DNA of 64,000 nt from Sphingobium faniae (GCA_900100475.1 FMTU01000003.1:1-64000); one strand, 5' to 3'. Positions 8,319-18,350 are shown, numbered from the stretch's first letter. The notes: a model not told the origin generated them from the sequence alone. Made by a program: numbers and translations.

Positions 8319-9218
8319 CTAGCGGTCCCTTTCCACGATATAGTCCGCGATGGCGCGCAACAGGTCCGCCCGCGCGCCAAAGCCGTGCAGATGCGCCTTG
8401 GCCTGATCGACCAGCAGCCGCGCCTGTTCCCTCGCCCGCTCCACGCCGAGCAGGGAAACGAAGGTTTCCTTGCCCGCCGCCGCGTCCTTCCCCGTCGCCT
8501 TGCCCGCCGTCGCCGGGTCGCCCTCTACGTCGAGCAGGTCGTCCGCGATCTGGAAAGCAAGGCCGATGTCGCGCGCATAGCCGTGCAGCCCCGTGCGCCC
8601 ATCGGGCGGGATGCGCGCCAATATGGCGGCGGCGTCGACGGAAAAGCCGATCAACGCGCCAGTCTTCAGATTCTGGAGCCGCGTCACGGTGGCAAGGTCG
8701 AAGCGGCTTTTCTCCGCTTCCAGATCCATCATCTGGCCGCCCGCCATGCCGGACGCCCCGCTCGCCAGCGCCAGCGCCTGCACCAGTTCCACCCGCACGA
8801 AAGGATCGGGGTGGGTCTGTTCGTCCGCCAATATCTGGAAGGCGAAGCTCTGAAGGCAGTCGCCCACGAGGATCGCGGCTGCTTCGTCAAAAGCCTTGTG
8901 GACGGTCGGCCTGCCGCGCCGCATGTCGTCATCGTCCATCGCGGGCAAATCGTCATGGACCAGCGAGTAGACATGGATGCATTCGACCGCGAGTCCGACC
9001 CGAAGCGCCGATTCGGGCGAGATATTGAACAGGTCGCATGCTGCGCGCACCAGCAGCGGGCGGAGCCGCTTGCCCCCGCCGACAGCGGCATGGCGCATCG
9101 CTTCGTAAAGCCGCCGCCGCGCATCGTCCGGCACGGCGAGCAGCGCGTCGAATGCGCCGTCGATCGCGGCCGAAACCTGAGCGACCCGCTCGGCAACCAG
9201 CGCGGCGGATGCCGTCAT
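8319..9218 (-). CDS. ispA: Polyprenyl synthetase, probable farnesyl diphosphate synthase
   Basis: A chain-elongating prenyltransferase that condenses isopentenyl diphosphate with allylic diphosphates, supplying precursors for quinones, undecaprenyl phosphate and carotenoids. The first Asp-rich motif is DDLPAMDDDD and the second is DDLLD; GGKRLRP and the GQMMDL motif are also present. With ATG at 9218 the protein is 299 residues, the size of E. coli IspA. Upstream TTG/GTG codons at 9239/9236 would overlap xseB and are less likely. The order xseB-ispA is common in proteobacteria and supports FPP rather than longer-chain synthase. Confidence 0.9.
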   Translation of the reverse strand: MTASAALVAERVAQVSAAIDGAFDALLAVPDDARRRLYEAMRHAAVGGGKRLRPLLVRAACDLFNISPESALRVGLAVECIHVYSLVHDDLPAMDDDDMRRGRPTVHKAFDEAAAILVGDCLQSFAFQILADEQTHPDPFVRVELVQALALASGASGMAGGQMMDLEAEKSRFDLATVTRLQNLKTGALIGFSVDAAAILARIPPDGRTGLHGYARDIGLAFQIADDLLDVEGDPATAGKATGKDAAAGKETFVSLLGVERAREQARLLVDQAKAHLHGFGARADLLRAIADYIVERDR

Positions 9219-9225
9219 TGCCCCG

Positions 9226-9471
9226 TCAGTCCGCACCAAAGGGTTGCGCGCCGGTCACGGCTCCCCCCGCGTCGAGCGTCAGTTTCCGGATCCGCGCCTC
9301 GGCGGCCTGCAATCGTTCCATGCACTGCTTCCGCAAGGCTTCGCCCTCGCTGTAGAGGGAGATCGACTCGTCCAGCGGCACGTCCCCGTTTTCCAGTCGC
9401 CGCACGATGGATTCGAGCGCGCGCAACGCGTCCTCGAATGAAAGCGCGCTGGGATCGGTCGGCTGCGTCAT
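9226..9471 (-). CDS. xseB: Exodeoxyribonuclease VII small subunit
   Basis: 81 residues starting MTQPTDPSALSFEDALRALE, with the family pattern LExIVxxLExGxxxLxxSxxLYxxGxxLxxxCxxxLxxAE clearly visible. It forms exonuclease VII with XseA, which is not in this window. The ATG at 9471 has a GAGAG site at suitable spacing. An alternative ATG at 9486 would add five residues. The gene heads the minus-strand run xseB-ispA-coaD. Confidence 0.9.
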   Translation of the reverse strand: MTQPTDPSALSFEDALRALESIVRRLENGDVPLDESISLYSEGEALRKQCMERLQAAEARIRKLTLDAGGAVTGAQPFGAD

Positions 9472-9655
9472 GCTCTCTTCGGCCATGCGCCTGCATTGGC
9501 CCCCGCCGCCCGCGCGGTCAAGTCCGCATGGCATTCAAGGCCATTCCGTCTTCCTTTGTCACGATTTCGTCACGATGCCACGCATAGAGCGTAACCAGGC
9601 CGTTACCATTTTTGCGTTGACGCCGCTTGCCGCAAGTGCACATAGAAGGCCCGCT

Positions 9656-10039
9656 ATGAAATATTATCTCCCCCTGACCGCCGTCGTGGCGCTGACCCTG
9701 TTGTCGGCCTGCAACAATAATGACGAACCCGAAGTCGTAGGCGGTCCCGCCGATCCGATGGCCTCGCAGCTTGCCAACGCCGCGCCGGTCGAACTGCCGC
9801 CGTCGGTGAAGAACAGCTTCCAGTTTCGTTGCAAGGACAACAGCCTCGTCTTCGTCGACTTCCTGAGCGACGACACGACCGCGAACCTGCGCACCGAGAA
9901 GACCGGATCGCCCACCAGGCTGACCGCCGCCGAAGCGGGCCAGCCCTTCGAAGCCGAAGGCGGCTACAAGATCGAAGGCAATGGCAAGCAGGTCACCATC
10001 GCCCTGCCGGGCAAGAGCGCGCTGAGCTGCAAGGCCTGA
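9656..10039 (+). CDS. Lipoprotein with MliC-like (lysozyme inhibitor) domain
   Basis: 127 residues. A lipoprotein signal ends in the lipobox LLSAC (Cys about residue 19), so the mature protein is anchored in the envelope. After a linker rich in Asn, Asp and Pro, the domain runs from FQFRCKDNSLVFVDF to the C-terminal LSCKA. The paired Cys and the pattern of short beta strands resemble the MliC/COG3895 family of C-type lysozyme inhibitors. The match is by pattern only and the inhibitory residues cannot be confirmed. A strong terminator follows. Confidence 0.65.
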   Translation: MKYYLPLTAVVALTLLSACNNNDEPEVVGGPADPMASQLANAAPVELPPSVKNSFQFRCKDNSLVFVDFLSDDTTANLRTEKTGSPTRLTAAEAGQPFEAEGGYKIEGNGKQVTIALPGKSALSCKA

Positions 10040-10065
10040 TCCTTTCTTCATCCCCCATGGCGACG

Positions 10066-10098
10066 GGCCGGATCTTTTCACGAGGGTCCGGCCTTTTT
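10066..10098 (+). terminator. Rho-independent terminator
   Basis: Arms GGCCGGA and TCCGGCC enclose a 14-nt loop and are followed by TTTTT. The hairpin ends the MliC-like lipoprotein gene and separates it from purL. Confidence 0.8.
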
Positions 10099-10159
10099 CA
10101 TGGCGGGCGCCGGGTCGCAAGGATTGTCTATCCCGCGCCACGCGGCTAAAGGCGCGCTC

Positions 10160-12334
10160 ATGTCCAGCACCGCCACCCCCATCACGCCCCAGATCGTCGC
10201 CGAACATGGTCTGTCCCCGGAAGAATATGATCGCGTGCTGAACGCGCTCGGGCGGGAACCGAATCTGACGGAACTCGGCATTTTCTCGGTCATGTGGTCG
10301 GAGCATTGCTCCTACAAGTCGAGCCGCATCCACCTCAAGAAGCTTCCCACCGAAGGCCCGCAGGTGATCTGCGGCCCCGGCGAGAATGCGGGCGTCGTCG
10401 ATATCGGCGACGGGCAGGCGGCGATCTTCAAGATGGAGAGCCACAACCACCCGTCCTATATCGAACCCTATCAGGGCGCGGCGACGGGCGTGGGCGGCAT
10501 CCTGCGCGACGTGTTCACCATGGGCGCGCGGCCGGTGGCGAACATGAACGCGCTGCGCTTTGGCCGGCCGGACCATCCGAAGATGAAGCATCTCATCAGC
10601 GGCGTGGTGCGCGGGATCGGCGGCTATGGCAATTGCGTGGGCGTCCCCACCGTGGGCGGAGAGGTGAACTTCCACCCCGCCTATGACGGCAATATCCTCG
10701 TCAACGCGATGACCGTGGGGGTCGCGGAGACGGACAGGATTTTTTATTCGGCGGCTTCGGGCGTCGGCAATCCGATCGTCTATGTGGGGTCCAAGACGGG
10801 CCGCGACGGCATCCATGGCGCGACCATGGCTTCAGCGGATTTCGGCGAGGATAGCGAGGAAAAGCGCCCCACCGTGCAGGTCGGCGACCCCTTCACCGAA
10901 AAGCTGCTGATCGAAGCCTGCCTCGAACTCATGGCGTCGGACGCCATCGTCGCGATTCAGGACATGGGCGCGGCGGGCCTCACCTCCTCCTCGGTGGAGA
11001 TGGCGTCCAAGGGCGGCGTCGGCATCCAGCTCGACATGGACAAGGTGCCGCAACGCGAAACCGGCATGACGGCCTATGAAATGATGCTGTCGGAATCGCA
11101 GGAGCGGATGCTGATGGTGCTCCAGCCCGGCAAGGAGGATTTTGCCGAGGCGATTTTCCGCAAGTGGGAACTGGATTTCGCGGTGATCGGCGAAGTCACC
11201 GACACGGGCCGCATGGTCCTCGTCCACCATGGCGAGACGGTGTGCGACCTTCCCCTCGCCCCGCTGGCAGACGACGCGCCGCTCTATGACCGCCCGGCGA
11301 TGCCGACGGACGAGTATAAGGCATGGTCCGGCGTCCAACCGCTGGGCGATATTCCAGCGTCCGACATCGGCGCGGACCTTGTGAAGCTGATGGGCAGCCC
11401 CGACATCGCCAGCCGCCGCTGGATCTGGGAACAATATGACCATATGGTCGGCGCCGACACGGTGCAGCGCCCCGGCGGCGATGCGGCAGTGGTGCGCGTC
11501 CACGGATCGCAAAAGGGCATCGCGATCAGCACCGACTGCACGCCGCGCTATTGCTATGCCGATCCCTATGAAGGCGGGAAACAGGCTATCGCGGAATGCT
11601 ATCGCAACATTAGCGCGGTCGGCGCGACTCCGCTGGCCGTCACCAATTGTTTGAACTTCGCCAATCCGCAGCGGCCGGAAATCATGGCACAGTTCACCGG
11701 CTGCCTCGAAGGCATGGGCGACGCCTGCCGCGCGCTCGACTTTCCGATCGTGAGCGGCAACGTGTCGCTTTACAATGAGTCCAAGGCGACCGGCGGCGGA
11801 TCGGCCATTCTGCCCACGCCCGCCATCGGCGGTATCGGCTTGCTCAAGGACGTCGATGTCATGGCGACCGTCGCCTTCAAGGCGGAAGGCGAAGCCATCT
11901 GGCTGATCGGCGGCGAAGGCGCGCATCTGGGCCAGTCCATCTGGCTGCGCGAAATCGCGGGCCGGGAGGCAGGCGACGCGCCGAAGGTCGATCTGCCCGC
12001 CGAGCGCGCCCATGCCGAAACCGTCCGCACGCTGATCGCGCAGGGCAAGGCCACGGCGGTGCACGATATTTCGGACGGCGGCCTGCTGGTCACGGTGGCG
12101 GAAATGGCGCTCGCGGGCCGGATCGGCGCGGAATTGAGCGTGGCGCTCACCACCGCCAGCGCGTTTGGCGAGGATCAGGGCCGCTATCTCGTCACCGCGC
12201 GCGAAGGCGTTTCCATCCCCGGCGCGACCCGCATCGGCACGACCGGCGGCGACAGGGTGGCAGGCGTCGCGCTCGATGCGCTGCGGAACGCCCATGAAGG
12301 CTTCTTCCCGAACCTCATGGACGCGGAGCTTTAA
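10160..12334 (+). CDS. purL: Phosphoribosylformylglycinamidine synthase subunit PurL
   Basis: PurL turns FGAR into FGAM with ATP and ammonia in purine synthesis. The 724-residue protein is the short form that works with separate PurS and PurQ, neither of which is in this window. Visible motifs include [46 protein letters not shown] and [13 protein letters not shown] in the first half, and [12 protein letters not shown] and VHDISDGGL in the second. The ATG at 10160 is preceded by AAAGGCGC. No close neighbour belongs to the pathway. Confidence 0.95.
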   Translation: MSSTATPITPQIVAEHGLSPEEYDRVLNALGREPNLTELGIFSVMWSEHCSYKSSRIHLKKLPTEGPQVICGPGENAGVVDIGDGQAAIFKMESHNHPSYIEPYQGAATGVGGILRDVFTMGARPVANMNALRFGRPDHPKMKHLISGVVRGIGGYGNCVGVPTVGGEVNFHPAYDGNILVNAMTVGVAETDRIFYSAASGVGNPIVYVGSKTGRDGIHGATMASADFGEDSEEKRPTVQVGDPFTEKLLIEACLELMASDAIVAIQDMGAAGLTSSSVEMASKGGVGIQLDMDKVPQRETGMTAYEMMLSESQERMLMVLQPGKEDFAEAIFRKWELDFAVIGEVTDTGRMVLVHHGETVCDLPLAPLADDAPLYDRPAMPTDEYKAWSGVQPLGDIPASDIGADLVKLMGSPDIASRRWIWEQYDHMVGADTVQRPGGDAAVVRVHGSQKGIAISTDCTPRYCYADPYEGGKQAIAECYRNISAVGATPLAVTNCLNFANPQRPEIMAQFTGCLEGMGDACRALDFPIVSGNVSLYNESKATGGGSAILPTPAIGGIGLLKDVDVMATVAFKAEGEAIWLIGGEGAHLGQSIWLREIAGREAGDAPKVDLPAERAHAETVRTLIAQGKATAVHDISDGGLLVTVAEMALAGRIGAELSVALTTASAFGEDQGRYLVTAREGVSIPGATRIGTTGGDRVAGVALDALRNAHEGFFPNLMDAEL

Positions 12335-12393
12335 GGACGGGCTGACCTCCCCCCTTGCTGGGGCAGATCGGGATCGGATGAGAGGCTGCCCCT

Positions 12394-12849
12394 TCAACGG
12401 AAGATGGCGAGCAGGCTTTCATATTGTTCCAGCCCCGGCGCGCCCGGCACGACCGCGCCTTCGCGCAGGAGATAGGCGTGGCGCACGATTTCCGCCTGCT
12501 GTTCCAGCCCATATTGCGGCAAGCGCAGGCCCGGTTTCAGGCTGTAGCTGTATCGGCAAAAAGGATGCCGCCTGATCGGCAGGAAAATCCCTCGCTGGCT
12601 TTGCCAGACATGGCAGAGTTCATGCAGGAACAGGCCGCGCAGCATCAGATCGGCCTTGCTGAAATCCTCGCACCAGAAGGGGCAGGCCGGATGGAAATGG
12701 ATGTGCCCGGTCGGAGCCATCACCGTCTTGCGCGGCTGGAAGGGGAACCATTTCCGCCGCCGCACCTCGACCGCCGACAGGTCGATGCTGTCATGATAGA
12801 TCGACCGCGCCAACGCGATTTCACCGGAAGTCAGGGGTCTGGCCGTCAT
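12394..12849 (-). CDS. Vgr-related protein with HExxH-type metal motif
   Basis: 151 residues, with no signal peptide or membrane helix. It carries LFLHELCHVWQ near the middle, an HExxH zinc motif followed by a Trp-Gln pair as in DUF4157-like metallopeptidases, and a later Glu in GLEQQAEIVRHAYLL that could complete a gluzincin-like site. Proteins of this kind in sphingomonads are usually named 'vgr related', but there is no type VI secretion context here. Substrate and activity are unknown. It sits alone between purL (convergent) and the copper chaperone gene. Confidence 0.6.
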   Translation of the reverse strand: MTARPLTSGEIALARSIYHDSIDLSAVEVRRRKWFPFQPRKTVMAPTGHIHFHPACPFWCEDFSKADLMLRGLFLHELCHVWQSQRGIFLPIRRHPFCRYSYSLKPGLRLPQYGLEQQAEIVRHAYLLREGAVVPGAPGLEQYESLLAIFR

Positions 12850-12925
12850 CCGCGAAATCCCGGCATATCATCCACCGGGGACAAGCGGCCCCCGCGCCCT
12901 CCCCGTGCCTGTTTTCCTTCGCCGT

Positions 12926-13396
12926 TCAATGTTGCCGATGTGCGTCGGCCCCGGCCGCCGGAGCAGCCGCGCCGGGCTTCTGGATCACCGCGTCCACCAG
13001 CAGGCGGTCGCCGTTCGACAGCAGGAAGGTCAACTGCATCTTGCCCCGGCTGATCGCCGTGTCGTTGACGCCCCAGAGCATCAGATGCTTGCCGCCCGGC
13101 GCGAAGGCGACCTTGCCCTTGGCGGGGATATCGACGCTGGAGATCGGCTTCATCGACATCATGCCGTTTTCGCTGACGCTCTCATGCATCTCCACCTTCA
13201 GCGCATAGTCGGTCAGCACGCCGCGAAGCTGCACGTCGCTCGCCCCGCCATGGGCCACGAAATATCCGGCGGAAGGCGTGTCCTTATTCGGACTCAATCG
13301 CACCCACGCCTGATCTATATAGGTCGGCGCGGGATCGCCGCATGCGCCGAGAGCCAAAGGCGCTGCAAGAGCAAGGAGGGGAAGGATCGCGCGCAT
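12926..13396 (-). CDS. PCu(A)C-type periplasmic copper chaperone, lipoprotein
   Basis: 156 residues. The N-terminal signal ends in LALGAC, a lipobox with Cys at about residue 19. The domain contains the copper-binding pattern MHES...MMSM...GKHLMLWG, i.e. the H(M)-x-M-x-HxM arrangement of PCu(A)C proteins, which deliver Cu(I) to the CuA centre of cytochrome oxidase. The C-terminus adds another His-rich end (AHRQH), which could bind metal. Divergent from dnaK. No oxidase gene is nearby, so its client is inferred from the family. Confidence 0.9.
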   Translation of the reverse strand: MRAILPLLALAAPLALGACGDPAPTYIDQAWVRLSPNKDTPSAGYFVAHGGASDVQLRGVLTDYALKVEMHESVSENGMMSMKPISSVDIPAKGKVAFAPGGKHLMLWGVNDTAISRGKMQLTFLLSNGDRLLVDAVIQKPGAAAPAAGADAHRQH

Positions 13397-13457
13397 CGAA
13401 AGGCCCTTTCATGACTGTCTCGTTTCCGGTCGCCCGCATAGGTAATCGTCGCCGCTT

Positions 13458-13488
13458 CTTGTGCCAAGAAAAAGCGCGCCTATATCCG
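13458..13488 (+). promoter_or_regulatory. Heat-shock (sigma-32 type) promoter of dnaK
   Basis: The sequence CTTG at 13458-13461 is followed after 17 bp by CCTATATCCG at 13479-13488. This fits the alphaproteobacterial sigma-32 consensus (CTTG, 16-18 bp, CYTATNTNNG) closely and lies 85 bp upstream of the dnaK start. Activity is inferred from the match. Confidence 0.65.
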
Positions 13489-13573
13489 ACACGCAAACGG
13501 CCTTGCCTTGGCGCTTTCGTGAGGTATGGGGCCGTTGACCGCTGAATATGATTTGGGGTTCAAAGAGGAAAAG

Positions 13574-15475
13574 ATGGCAAAAGTAATCGGTATTGATCTG
13601 GGCACCACCAATAGCTGCGTGTCCGTGATGGACGGCAGCAAGCCCAAGGTGATTGAAAATGCGGAAGGCGCGCGCACCACGCCCTCCATCGTCGCCTTCG
13701 CCAAGGATGGCGAGCGCCTGATCGGCCAGCCCGCCAAGCGCCAGGCCGTCACCAATCCCGACAATACGATTTTCGCGGTGAAGCGTCTGATCGGCCGCCG
13801 ATTCGACGATCCCACGACGAAGAAGGACATGGAACTGGTCCCCTATTCGATCGTGAAAGGCCCTAATGGCGACGCATGGGTCAATGCGGGCGGCAAGGAT
13901 TACAGCCCGTCGCAGATTTCCGCCTTCACGCTCCAGAAGATGAAGGAAACCGCCGAAGCCTATCTGGGCGAAACGGTGACGCAGGCCGTCATCACGGTCC
14001 CCGCCTATTTCAACGACGCCCAGCGTCAGGCGACCAAGGACGCGGGACAGATCGCGGGCCTTGAAGTGCTGCGCATCATCAACGAACCAACTGCCGCCGC
14101 GCTCGCCTACGGGCTTGAGAAGCAGGACGGCAAGACCATCGCCGTCTATGACCTTGGCGGCGGCACGTTCGACATTTCGATCCTCGAAATCGGCGACGGC
14201 GTGTTCGAGGTGAAGTCGACCAATGGCGACACCTTCCTGGGCGGCGAGGATTTCGACTCCAAGCTGGTCGAGTTTCTGGCGGCCGACTTCCAGAAGGCCG
14301 AAGGCATCGACCTCACCAAGGACAAGCTGGCATTGCAGCGCCTGAAGGAAGCTTCCGAAAAGGCGAAGATCGAGCTGTCCTCGGCGCAGACGACCGAAGT
14401 CAACCTTCCCTTCATCACCGCCGATCAAAATGGTCCCAAGCACCTCGTCAAGGCGATCACCCGCGCCGATCTGGAGCGCCTGGTGGCCGACCTCATCAAG
14501 CGGACCATGGAACCCTGCAAGAAGGCGCTGGCCGATGCGGGCATGTCCGCGAGCGAGATCAGCGAAGTGGTGCTGGTGGGCGGCATGACCCGCATGCCCA
14601 AGGTGCGCGAGGCGGTGAAGGACTTCTTCGGCAAGGAACCGCATACCGGCGTCAACCCGGACGAAGTCGTCGCCATGGGCGCCGCCATTCAGGCCGGCGT
14701 GCTGCAGGGCGACGTCAAGGACGTGCTGCTGCTCGACGTGACCCCGCTGTCGCTGGGCATCGAAACGCTGGGCGGCGTGTTCACCCGCATGATCGACCGC
14801 AACACCACGATCCCGGCCAAGAAGTCGCAGGTCTACTCCACCGCCGACGACAATCAGCAGGCAGTGACGATCCGCGTGTTCCAGGGCGAGCGCGAAATGG
14901 CGGCGGACAACAAGCTGCTGGGTCAATTCGACCTCGTCGGCATCCCGCCCGCGCCGCGCGGCGTGCCTCAGATCGAGGTGACGTTCGACATCGACGCCAA
15001 CGGCCTCGTCAACGTCAGCGCCAAGGACAAGGGCACCGGCAAGGAACAGCAGATCCGCATTCAGGCATCGGGCGGCCTGTCCGACTCCGACATCGACCAG
15101 ATGGTAAAGGACGCGGAACGCTTCGCCGAAGAGGACAAGAAGCGTCGTGAATCGGCCGAGGCGAAGAACAACGCCGAAAGCCTGATCCACACCACCGAAC
15201 AGCAGCTTTCCGAACATGGCGACAAGGTGGACGCGGCCCTCAAGGCCGAGATCGAGACCGCCATCGCCGCCGCCAAATCCGCGGTCGAGGGCGACGATGC
15301 CGAAGCCATGAAGACCAAGGCGCAGGAACTCGCCACCGTCGCCATGAAGCTGGGGCAGGCGATCTATGAGAAGGAGCAGGCTGCGGCGGCTTCTCCCGAC
15401 GCCGAAGCTCCGAAGGCCGATGACGATGTCGTCGACGCCGAATTTTCGGAAGTGGACGAGAACAACAAGGCGTAA
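13574..15475 (+). CDS. dnaK: Chaperone DnaK (Hsp70)
   Basis: 633 residues. The ATP-dependent chaperone works with DnaJ (next gene) and GrpE. Actin-fold signatures are present: [17 protein letters not shown] at the start, [15 protein letters not shown] mid-domain and [12 protein letters not shown], followed by the substrate-binding domain with [19 protein letters not shown] and the C-terminal lid ending with an acidic tail [11 protein letters not shown]. The ATG at 13574 follows AGAGGAAAAG; a longer upstream frame is not needed. Regulated probably by the heat-shock promoter at 13458. Confidence 0.98.
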   Translation: MAKVIGIDLGTTNSCVSVMDGSKPKVIENAEGARTTPSIVAFAKDGERLIGQPAKRQAVTNPDNTIFAVKRLIGRRFDDPTTKKDMELVPYSIVKGPNGDAWVNAGGKDYSPSQISAFTLQKMKETAEAYLGETVTQAVITVPAYFNDAQRQATKDAGQIAGLEVLRIINEPTAAALAYGLEKQDGKTIAVYDLGGGTFDISILEIGDGVFEVKSTNGDTFLGGEDFDSKLVEFLAADFQKAEGIDLTKDKLALQRLKEASEKAKIELSSAQTTEVNLPFITADQNGPKHLVKAITRADLERLVADLIKRTMEPCKKALADAGMSASEISEVVLVGGMTRMPKVREAVKDFFGKEPHTGVNPDEVVAMGAAIQAGVLQGDVKDVLLLDVTPLSLGIETLGGVFTRMIDRNTTIPAKKSQVYSTADDNQQAVTIRVFQGEREMAADNKLLGQFDLVGIPPAPRGVPQIEVTFDIDANGLVNVSAKDKGTGKEQQIRIQASGGLSDSDIDQMVKDAERFAEEDKKRRESAEAKNNAESLIHTTEQQLSEHGDKVDAALKAEIETAIAAAKSAVEGDDAEAMKTKAQELATVAMKLGQAIYEKEQAAAASPDAEAPKADDDVVDAEFSEVDENNKA

Positions 15476-15499
15476 GCCGGATGAAACGCTTCTCGACTT

Positions 15500-15548
15500 C
15501 GCCCCGCGCGGACGGCATGGTCCCTGACCAGCGCGGCCGTTCGGGGCG
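15500..15548 (+). repeat. Inverted repeat in the dnaK-dnaJ gap
   Basis: CGCCCCG (15500-15506) and CGGGGCG (15542-15548) could close a long stem-loop with a small inner hairpin in the 103-bp space between dnaK and dnaJ. It might trim dnaJ expression relative to dnaK, but the outer stem is only 7 bp. Confidence 0.3.
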
Positions 15549-15578
15549 GAGCCGGGGACCGTGCGCGCCGGGGGCGAG

Positions 15579-16718
15579 ATGACGACCGAAATCGACTATT
15601 ATTCGCTGCTTGAGGTGGAACGCACGGCGGACGCCACGACCATCAAGAGCGCCTATCGCAAGCTGGCGATGAAATATCACCCCGACAAGACCGGGGGATG
15701 CACCGATGGCGAGGCCCGGTTCAAGGCCGTGTCCCAAGCCTATGAGTGCCTGAAAGACCCGCAGAAACGCGCGGCTTATGACCGCTATGGCCATGCGGCC
15801 TATACCAACGCCCAGAATGGCGGCGGCGGTTTCAATGGCGGCGGGCGCGGCGCGGGAGGCTTTTCCGACCTTGGCGATATTTTCGAGACGATCTTCGGCC
15901 AGTCCGGCTTCGGCGGGGGCGGCGGGCGTCAGGCCCAGCGGCGCGGCGCGGACCTGCGCTACGACATGGAAATCACGCTCGACGAAGCCTATCACGGCAA
16001 GCAGAGCGAAATCGAAATCGAAGTTTCCGCGCCCTGCGATTCCTGCGAAGGATCGGGCGCGCAGCCCGGCACGGGCGTCAAGACATGCGGCACCTGCGGC
16101 GGCCATGGCCAGGTCCGGGCGCAGCAGGGCTTCTTCGTGGTCGAGCGCACCTGCCCATCCTGCCATGGCGCGGGTCAGGTGATCGAAAGCCCCTGCCGCT
16201 CCTGCCGGGGCGAAGGACGGGTGGACAAGGCCAAGACGCTGTCGGTCAACATCCCGGCGGGCGTCGACGAAGGCACGCGCATCCGCCTTACCGGCGAGGG
16301 CGAATGCGGGCCCCGGGGCGCGCCTCCGGGCGATCTCTACATCTTCCTGCATGTAAAGCGGCACCCGATTTTCGAGCGCGACGGCACCACCCTGTTCTGC
16401 CGCGCGCCGGTCAGTTTCACCACGGCGGCGCTGGGCGGCACGATCGAAGTGCCCGGCCTCGACGGCAGCCGGCATGAGATCAAGATTCCGAGCGGCATCC
16501 AGTCCGGCAAGCAAATCCGCCAGCGCGGCGTGGGGATGCCGGTGCTGAACGGACGGGGACAGGGCGATCTGGTCATACAGGTCGATGTCGAAACCCCGAC
16601 CCGCCTCTCCGCCCGCCAGCGCGAACTGCTCGAAGCCTTTCGCGAGACGGAAACCGGCGAGGAATGCCCGCAATCCACCGGCTTCTTCAGCAAGCTCAAG
16701 GAATTATGGGGCGAGTGA
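15579..16718 (+). CDS. dnaJ: Chaperone DnaJ (Hsp40)
   Basis: 379 residues. The J domain spans about 1-70 with the HPD motif in KYHPDKTGG, then a Gly/Phe-rich linker with [15 protein letters not shown]. The zinc region has all four repeats ([32 protein letters not shown]), followed by the C-terminal substrate-binding domain. It stimulates DnaK ATPase and presents substrates. The ATG at 15579 follows GGGGGCGAG; the longer frame from 15561 is not needed. It lies 103 bp after dnaK and is probably cotranscribed. Confidence 0.97.
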   Translation: MTTEIDYYSLLEVERTADATTIKSAYRKLAMKYHPDKTGGCTDGEARFKAVSQAYECLKDPQKRAAYDRYGHAAYTNAQNGGGGFNGGGRGAGGFSDLGDIFETIFGQSGFGGGGGRQAQRRGADLRYDMEITLDEAYHGKQSEIEIEVSAPCDSCEGSGAQPGTGVKTCGTCGGHGQVRAQQGFFVVERTCPSCHGAGQVIESPCRSCRGEGRVDKAKTLSVNIPAGVDEGTRIRLTGEGECGPRGAPPGDLYIFLHVKRHPIFERDGTTLFCRAPVSFTTAALGGTIEVPGLDGSRHEIKIPSGIQSGKQIRQRGVGMPVLNGRGQGDLVIQVDVETPTRLSARQRELLEAFRETETGEECPQSTGFFSKLKELWGE

Positions 16719-16873
16719 GGTTTCGTTCGCGGCCATCTATTTGAGGAGTCCGAGCGCAATGCCGAATTCCAGCCACCGTGGACATTCCATCGTTTAACGA
16801 CCAGGCTCGAAAGCCGCCAATCCATGCGAGGTTGATCCCCTCGACCGGCGCACCACATTGGGTGGAGGTTTCC

Positions 16874-17188
16874 GTGACGAACGCTTTTCCTCATGGCACT
16901 GTTCACAAAGCAGGCGAAGACCTTCAGGCTGCCTTGCGGTCGGACCCCAAGGTTCTGGCGCTGTGGGAAAGCCTGACCCCGCTCGGCCGGAATGAATTCA
17001 TCTGCTGGGTGGATGACGCGAAACAAGCAAAGACGCGCCAGCGTCGCATGGAGCGAACCTGCGAAGAACTGCTGGAAGGCAAGAAGCGCCCTTGCTGTTG
17101 GGCGGGCTGCATTCATCGCACCGACAAAGCGCCCGGCCGATGGCAACAGGCGGTCCTGATGGATCAGCAGGGGAAGAAGAAGCCGTAA
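16874..17188 (+). CDS. YdeI/OmpD-associated family protein
   Basis: 104 residues from a GTG at 16874, chosen because GGTGGAGG lies at correct spacing just upstream. An in-frame GTG at 16778 has no such site. The C-terminal half (ALWESLTPLGRNEFICWVDDAKQ, with the later RRMERTCEELLEGKKRPCCW segment) matches the YdeI/OmpD-associated family pattern, which includes proteins linked to bacteriocin or antimicrobial-peptide tolerance. No signal peptide is present. Role in this organism unknown. The gene stands alone between dnaJ and a terminator shared with fpr. Confidence 0.7.
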   Translation: MTNAFPHGTVHKAGEDLQAALRSDPKVLALWESLTPLGRNEFICWVDDAKQAKTRQRRMERTCEELLEGKKRPCCWAGCIHRTDKAPGRWQQAVLMDQQGKKKP

Positions 17189-17296
17189 ACCGGCCCCGCG
17201 AGCAAATATCTTCTCTTCGTTCTTTTGAAACCCCGCCGGACCGTTCGCCAGCCACGCCTCGACCGGCATGGTTCAGCGGACCACATATCCCATAAA

Positions 17297-17321
17297 AAAG
17301 GGCCGCGCGGGACGGCCCTTT
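17297..17321. terminator. Bidirectional hairpin terminator between convergent genes
   Basis: AAAGGGCCG and CGGCCCTTT form a 9-bp stem with a 7-nt loop. An A-run on the left and T-run on the right let it act on both the YdeI-like gene and fpr. Confidence 0.75.
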
Positions 17322-17345
17322 CCTGACATGGCGTATGGCGCGCGG

Positions 17346-18161
17346 TCAGCCGACGAAAGCGCGTTCGATCACATAGGCGCCCGGCGCGGCGTTGGAGCCT
17401 TCGGCGAAGCCGTTTTCCTCGAACCAGGCGCCGAACTGCTTGATCATCTCCATGCTGCCGCACATCATGACCCTGTCGGTTTCGGGGTCGAACTTCGACA
17501 CGCCGGAAATGCCTTCGAACAGCTTGCCATTTTCGATCAGCGCGTCGATGCGGACATTGTTGCGGAACGTCTCCCGCGTGACGGTCGGCACATAATGGAA
17601 CTGCTTGCCCGCCTGCTCGGCGACCAGCGGGTCTTCCTGCCATTTGGCGGCCAGTTCGTCATGAAAGGCGAGGTCGCTGACGCGGCGGACCGAGTGCACG
17701 ATCACGACTTCTTCATAAAACTCATACACATCCGGGTCGCGCGACAGGCTGAGGAAGGGAGCAAGGCCCGTGCCGGTCGAAAGCATGAACAACCGCTTGC
17801 CCGGCAGCAACGCGTCGGTGACGAGCGTGCCGGTCGGCTTGCGGCCGAGATAGATCTGGTCGCCCGGCTGGATGAGCTGGAGCTTCGAAGTCAGCGGGCC
17901 GTCCTGCACCTTGATCGACAGGAATTCGATTTCCTCGTCCCAGGACGGGCTGGCGACCGAATAGGCGCGCAGCAGCGGCTTGCCATTGTCGCCCTGCAAG
18001 CCGATCATCACGAATTCGCCCGACCGGAAGCGGAAGCTGGCGGGCCGCGTGATGCGGAAGCTGAAAAGATGTTCGTTCCAGTGCCGTACCGACAGCACCG
18101 TCTCCACGCTCAGTGCGCCCGTCGGTTCCAGCACCGGCTTTTCGATCGTCACTACGCTCAA
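17346..18161 (-). CDS. fpr: Ferredoxin/flavodoxin--NADP+ reductase
   Basis: 271 residues from a TTG start at 18161 (MSVVTIEKPVLEPTGALS), with AAGGAT and AAAGG sites upstream. There is no ATG or better start in the frame. The FAD-binding domain contains RPASFRFRSGEFVMIGL and LLRAYSVASP (RxYS motif); the NADP domain has LSTGTGLAPFLSL and MMCGSMEM. The C-terminus ends VIERAFVG, typical of bacterial-type FPRs. It transfers electrons between NADPH and ferredoxin or flavodoxin and is often induced by oxidative stress or iron shortage. A Fur-box-like sequence lies upstream. Confidence 0.93.
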   Translation of the reverse strand: MSVVTIEKPVLEPTGALSVETVLSVRHWNEHLFSFRITRPASFRFRSGEFVMIGLQGDNGKPLLRAYSVASPSWDEEIEFLSIKVQDGPLTSKLQLIQPGDQIYLGRKPTGTLVTDALLPGKRLFMLSTGTGLAPFLSLSRDPDVYEFYEEVVIVHSVRRVSDLAFHDELAAKWQEDPLVAEQAGKQFHYVPTVTRETFRNNVRIDALIENGKLFEGISGVSKFDPETDRVMMCGSMEMIKQFGAWFEENGFAEGSNAAPGAYVIERAFVG

Positions 18162-18213
18162 GACCTTTATCCTTGCCAATTCATGCGAGAAGGCAACGCC
18201 CGAATGACGTCAG

Positions 18214-18230
18214 TTGCATATCGTTCGCAA
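18214..18230. promoter_or_regulatory. Fur-box-like sequence upstream of fpr
   Basis: TTGCATATCGTTCGCAA is an imperfect 7-3-7 palindrome 52 bp upstream of the fpr start. It resembles Fur boxes seen in alphaproteobacteria. It may instead be a chance match; there is no independent support in the window. Confidence 0.3.
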
Positions 18231-18350
18231 TAAATGATGCGTCCGCGAAATGGCGCTTGTCAGCCCCGATGGCAAGGCCAAAAAAACTTGTCGGCCCGAA
18301 AGCTGATGCACGGGGGGCGCGAAATGCGCCCGCCGCGCCTTTTTGCTGCC

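Noticed and set aside
7743..9587. A 614-residue open frame on the plus strand
   Set aside because: It lies opposite coaD, ispA and xseB, which match known families on the minus strand. Long antisense frames are expected in GC-rich DNA with strong third-position bias.
9518..12397. Long minus-strand frames opposite the lipoprotein gene and purL
   Set aside because: Their translations are Arg/His/Ala-rich without family motifs; purL on the plus strand is complete.
13409..16673. Two long minus-strand frames opposite dnaK and dnaJ
   Set aside because: Both are antisense shadows of complete chaperone genes, with no motif and no ribosome-binding site.
16759..16797. Possible 12-codon leader peptide MPNSSHRGHSIV with AGGAG upstream
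   Set aside because: Too short to support, and spacing of the AGGAG is long. No attenuator follows it, and the YdeI-like gene has its own good site at 16861.
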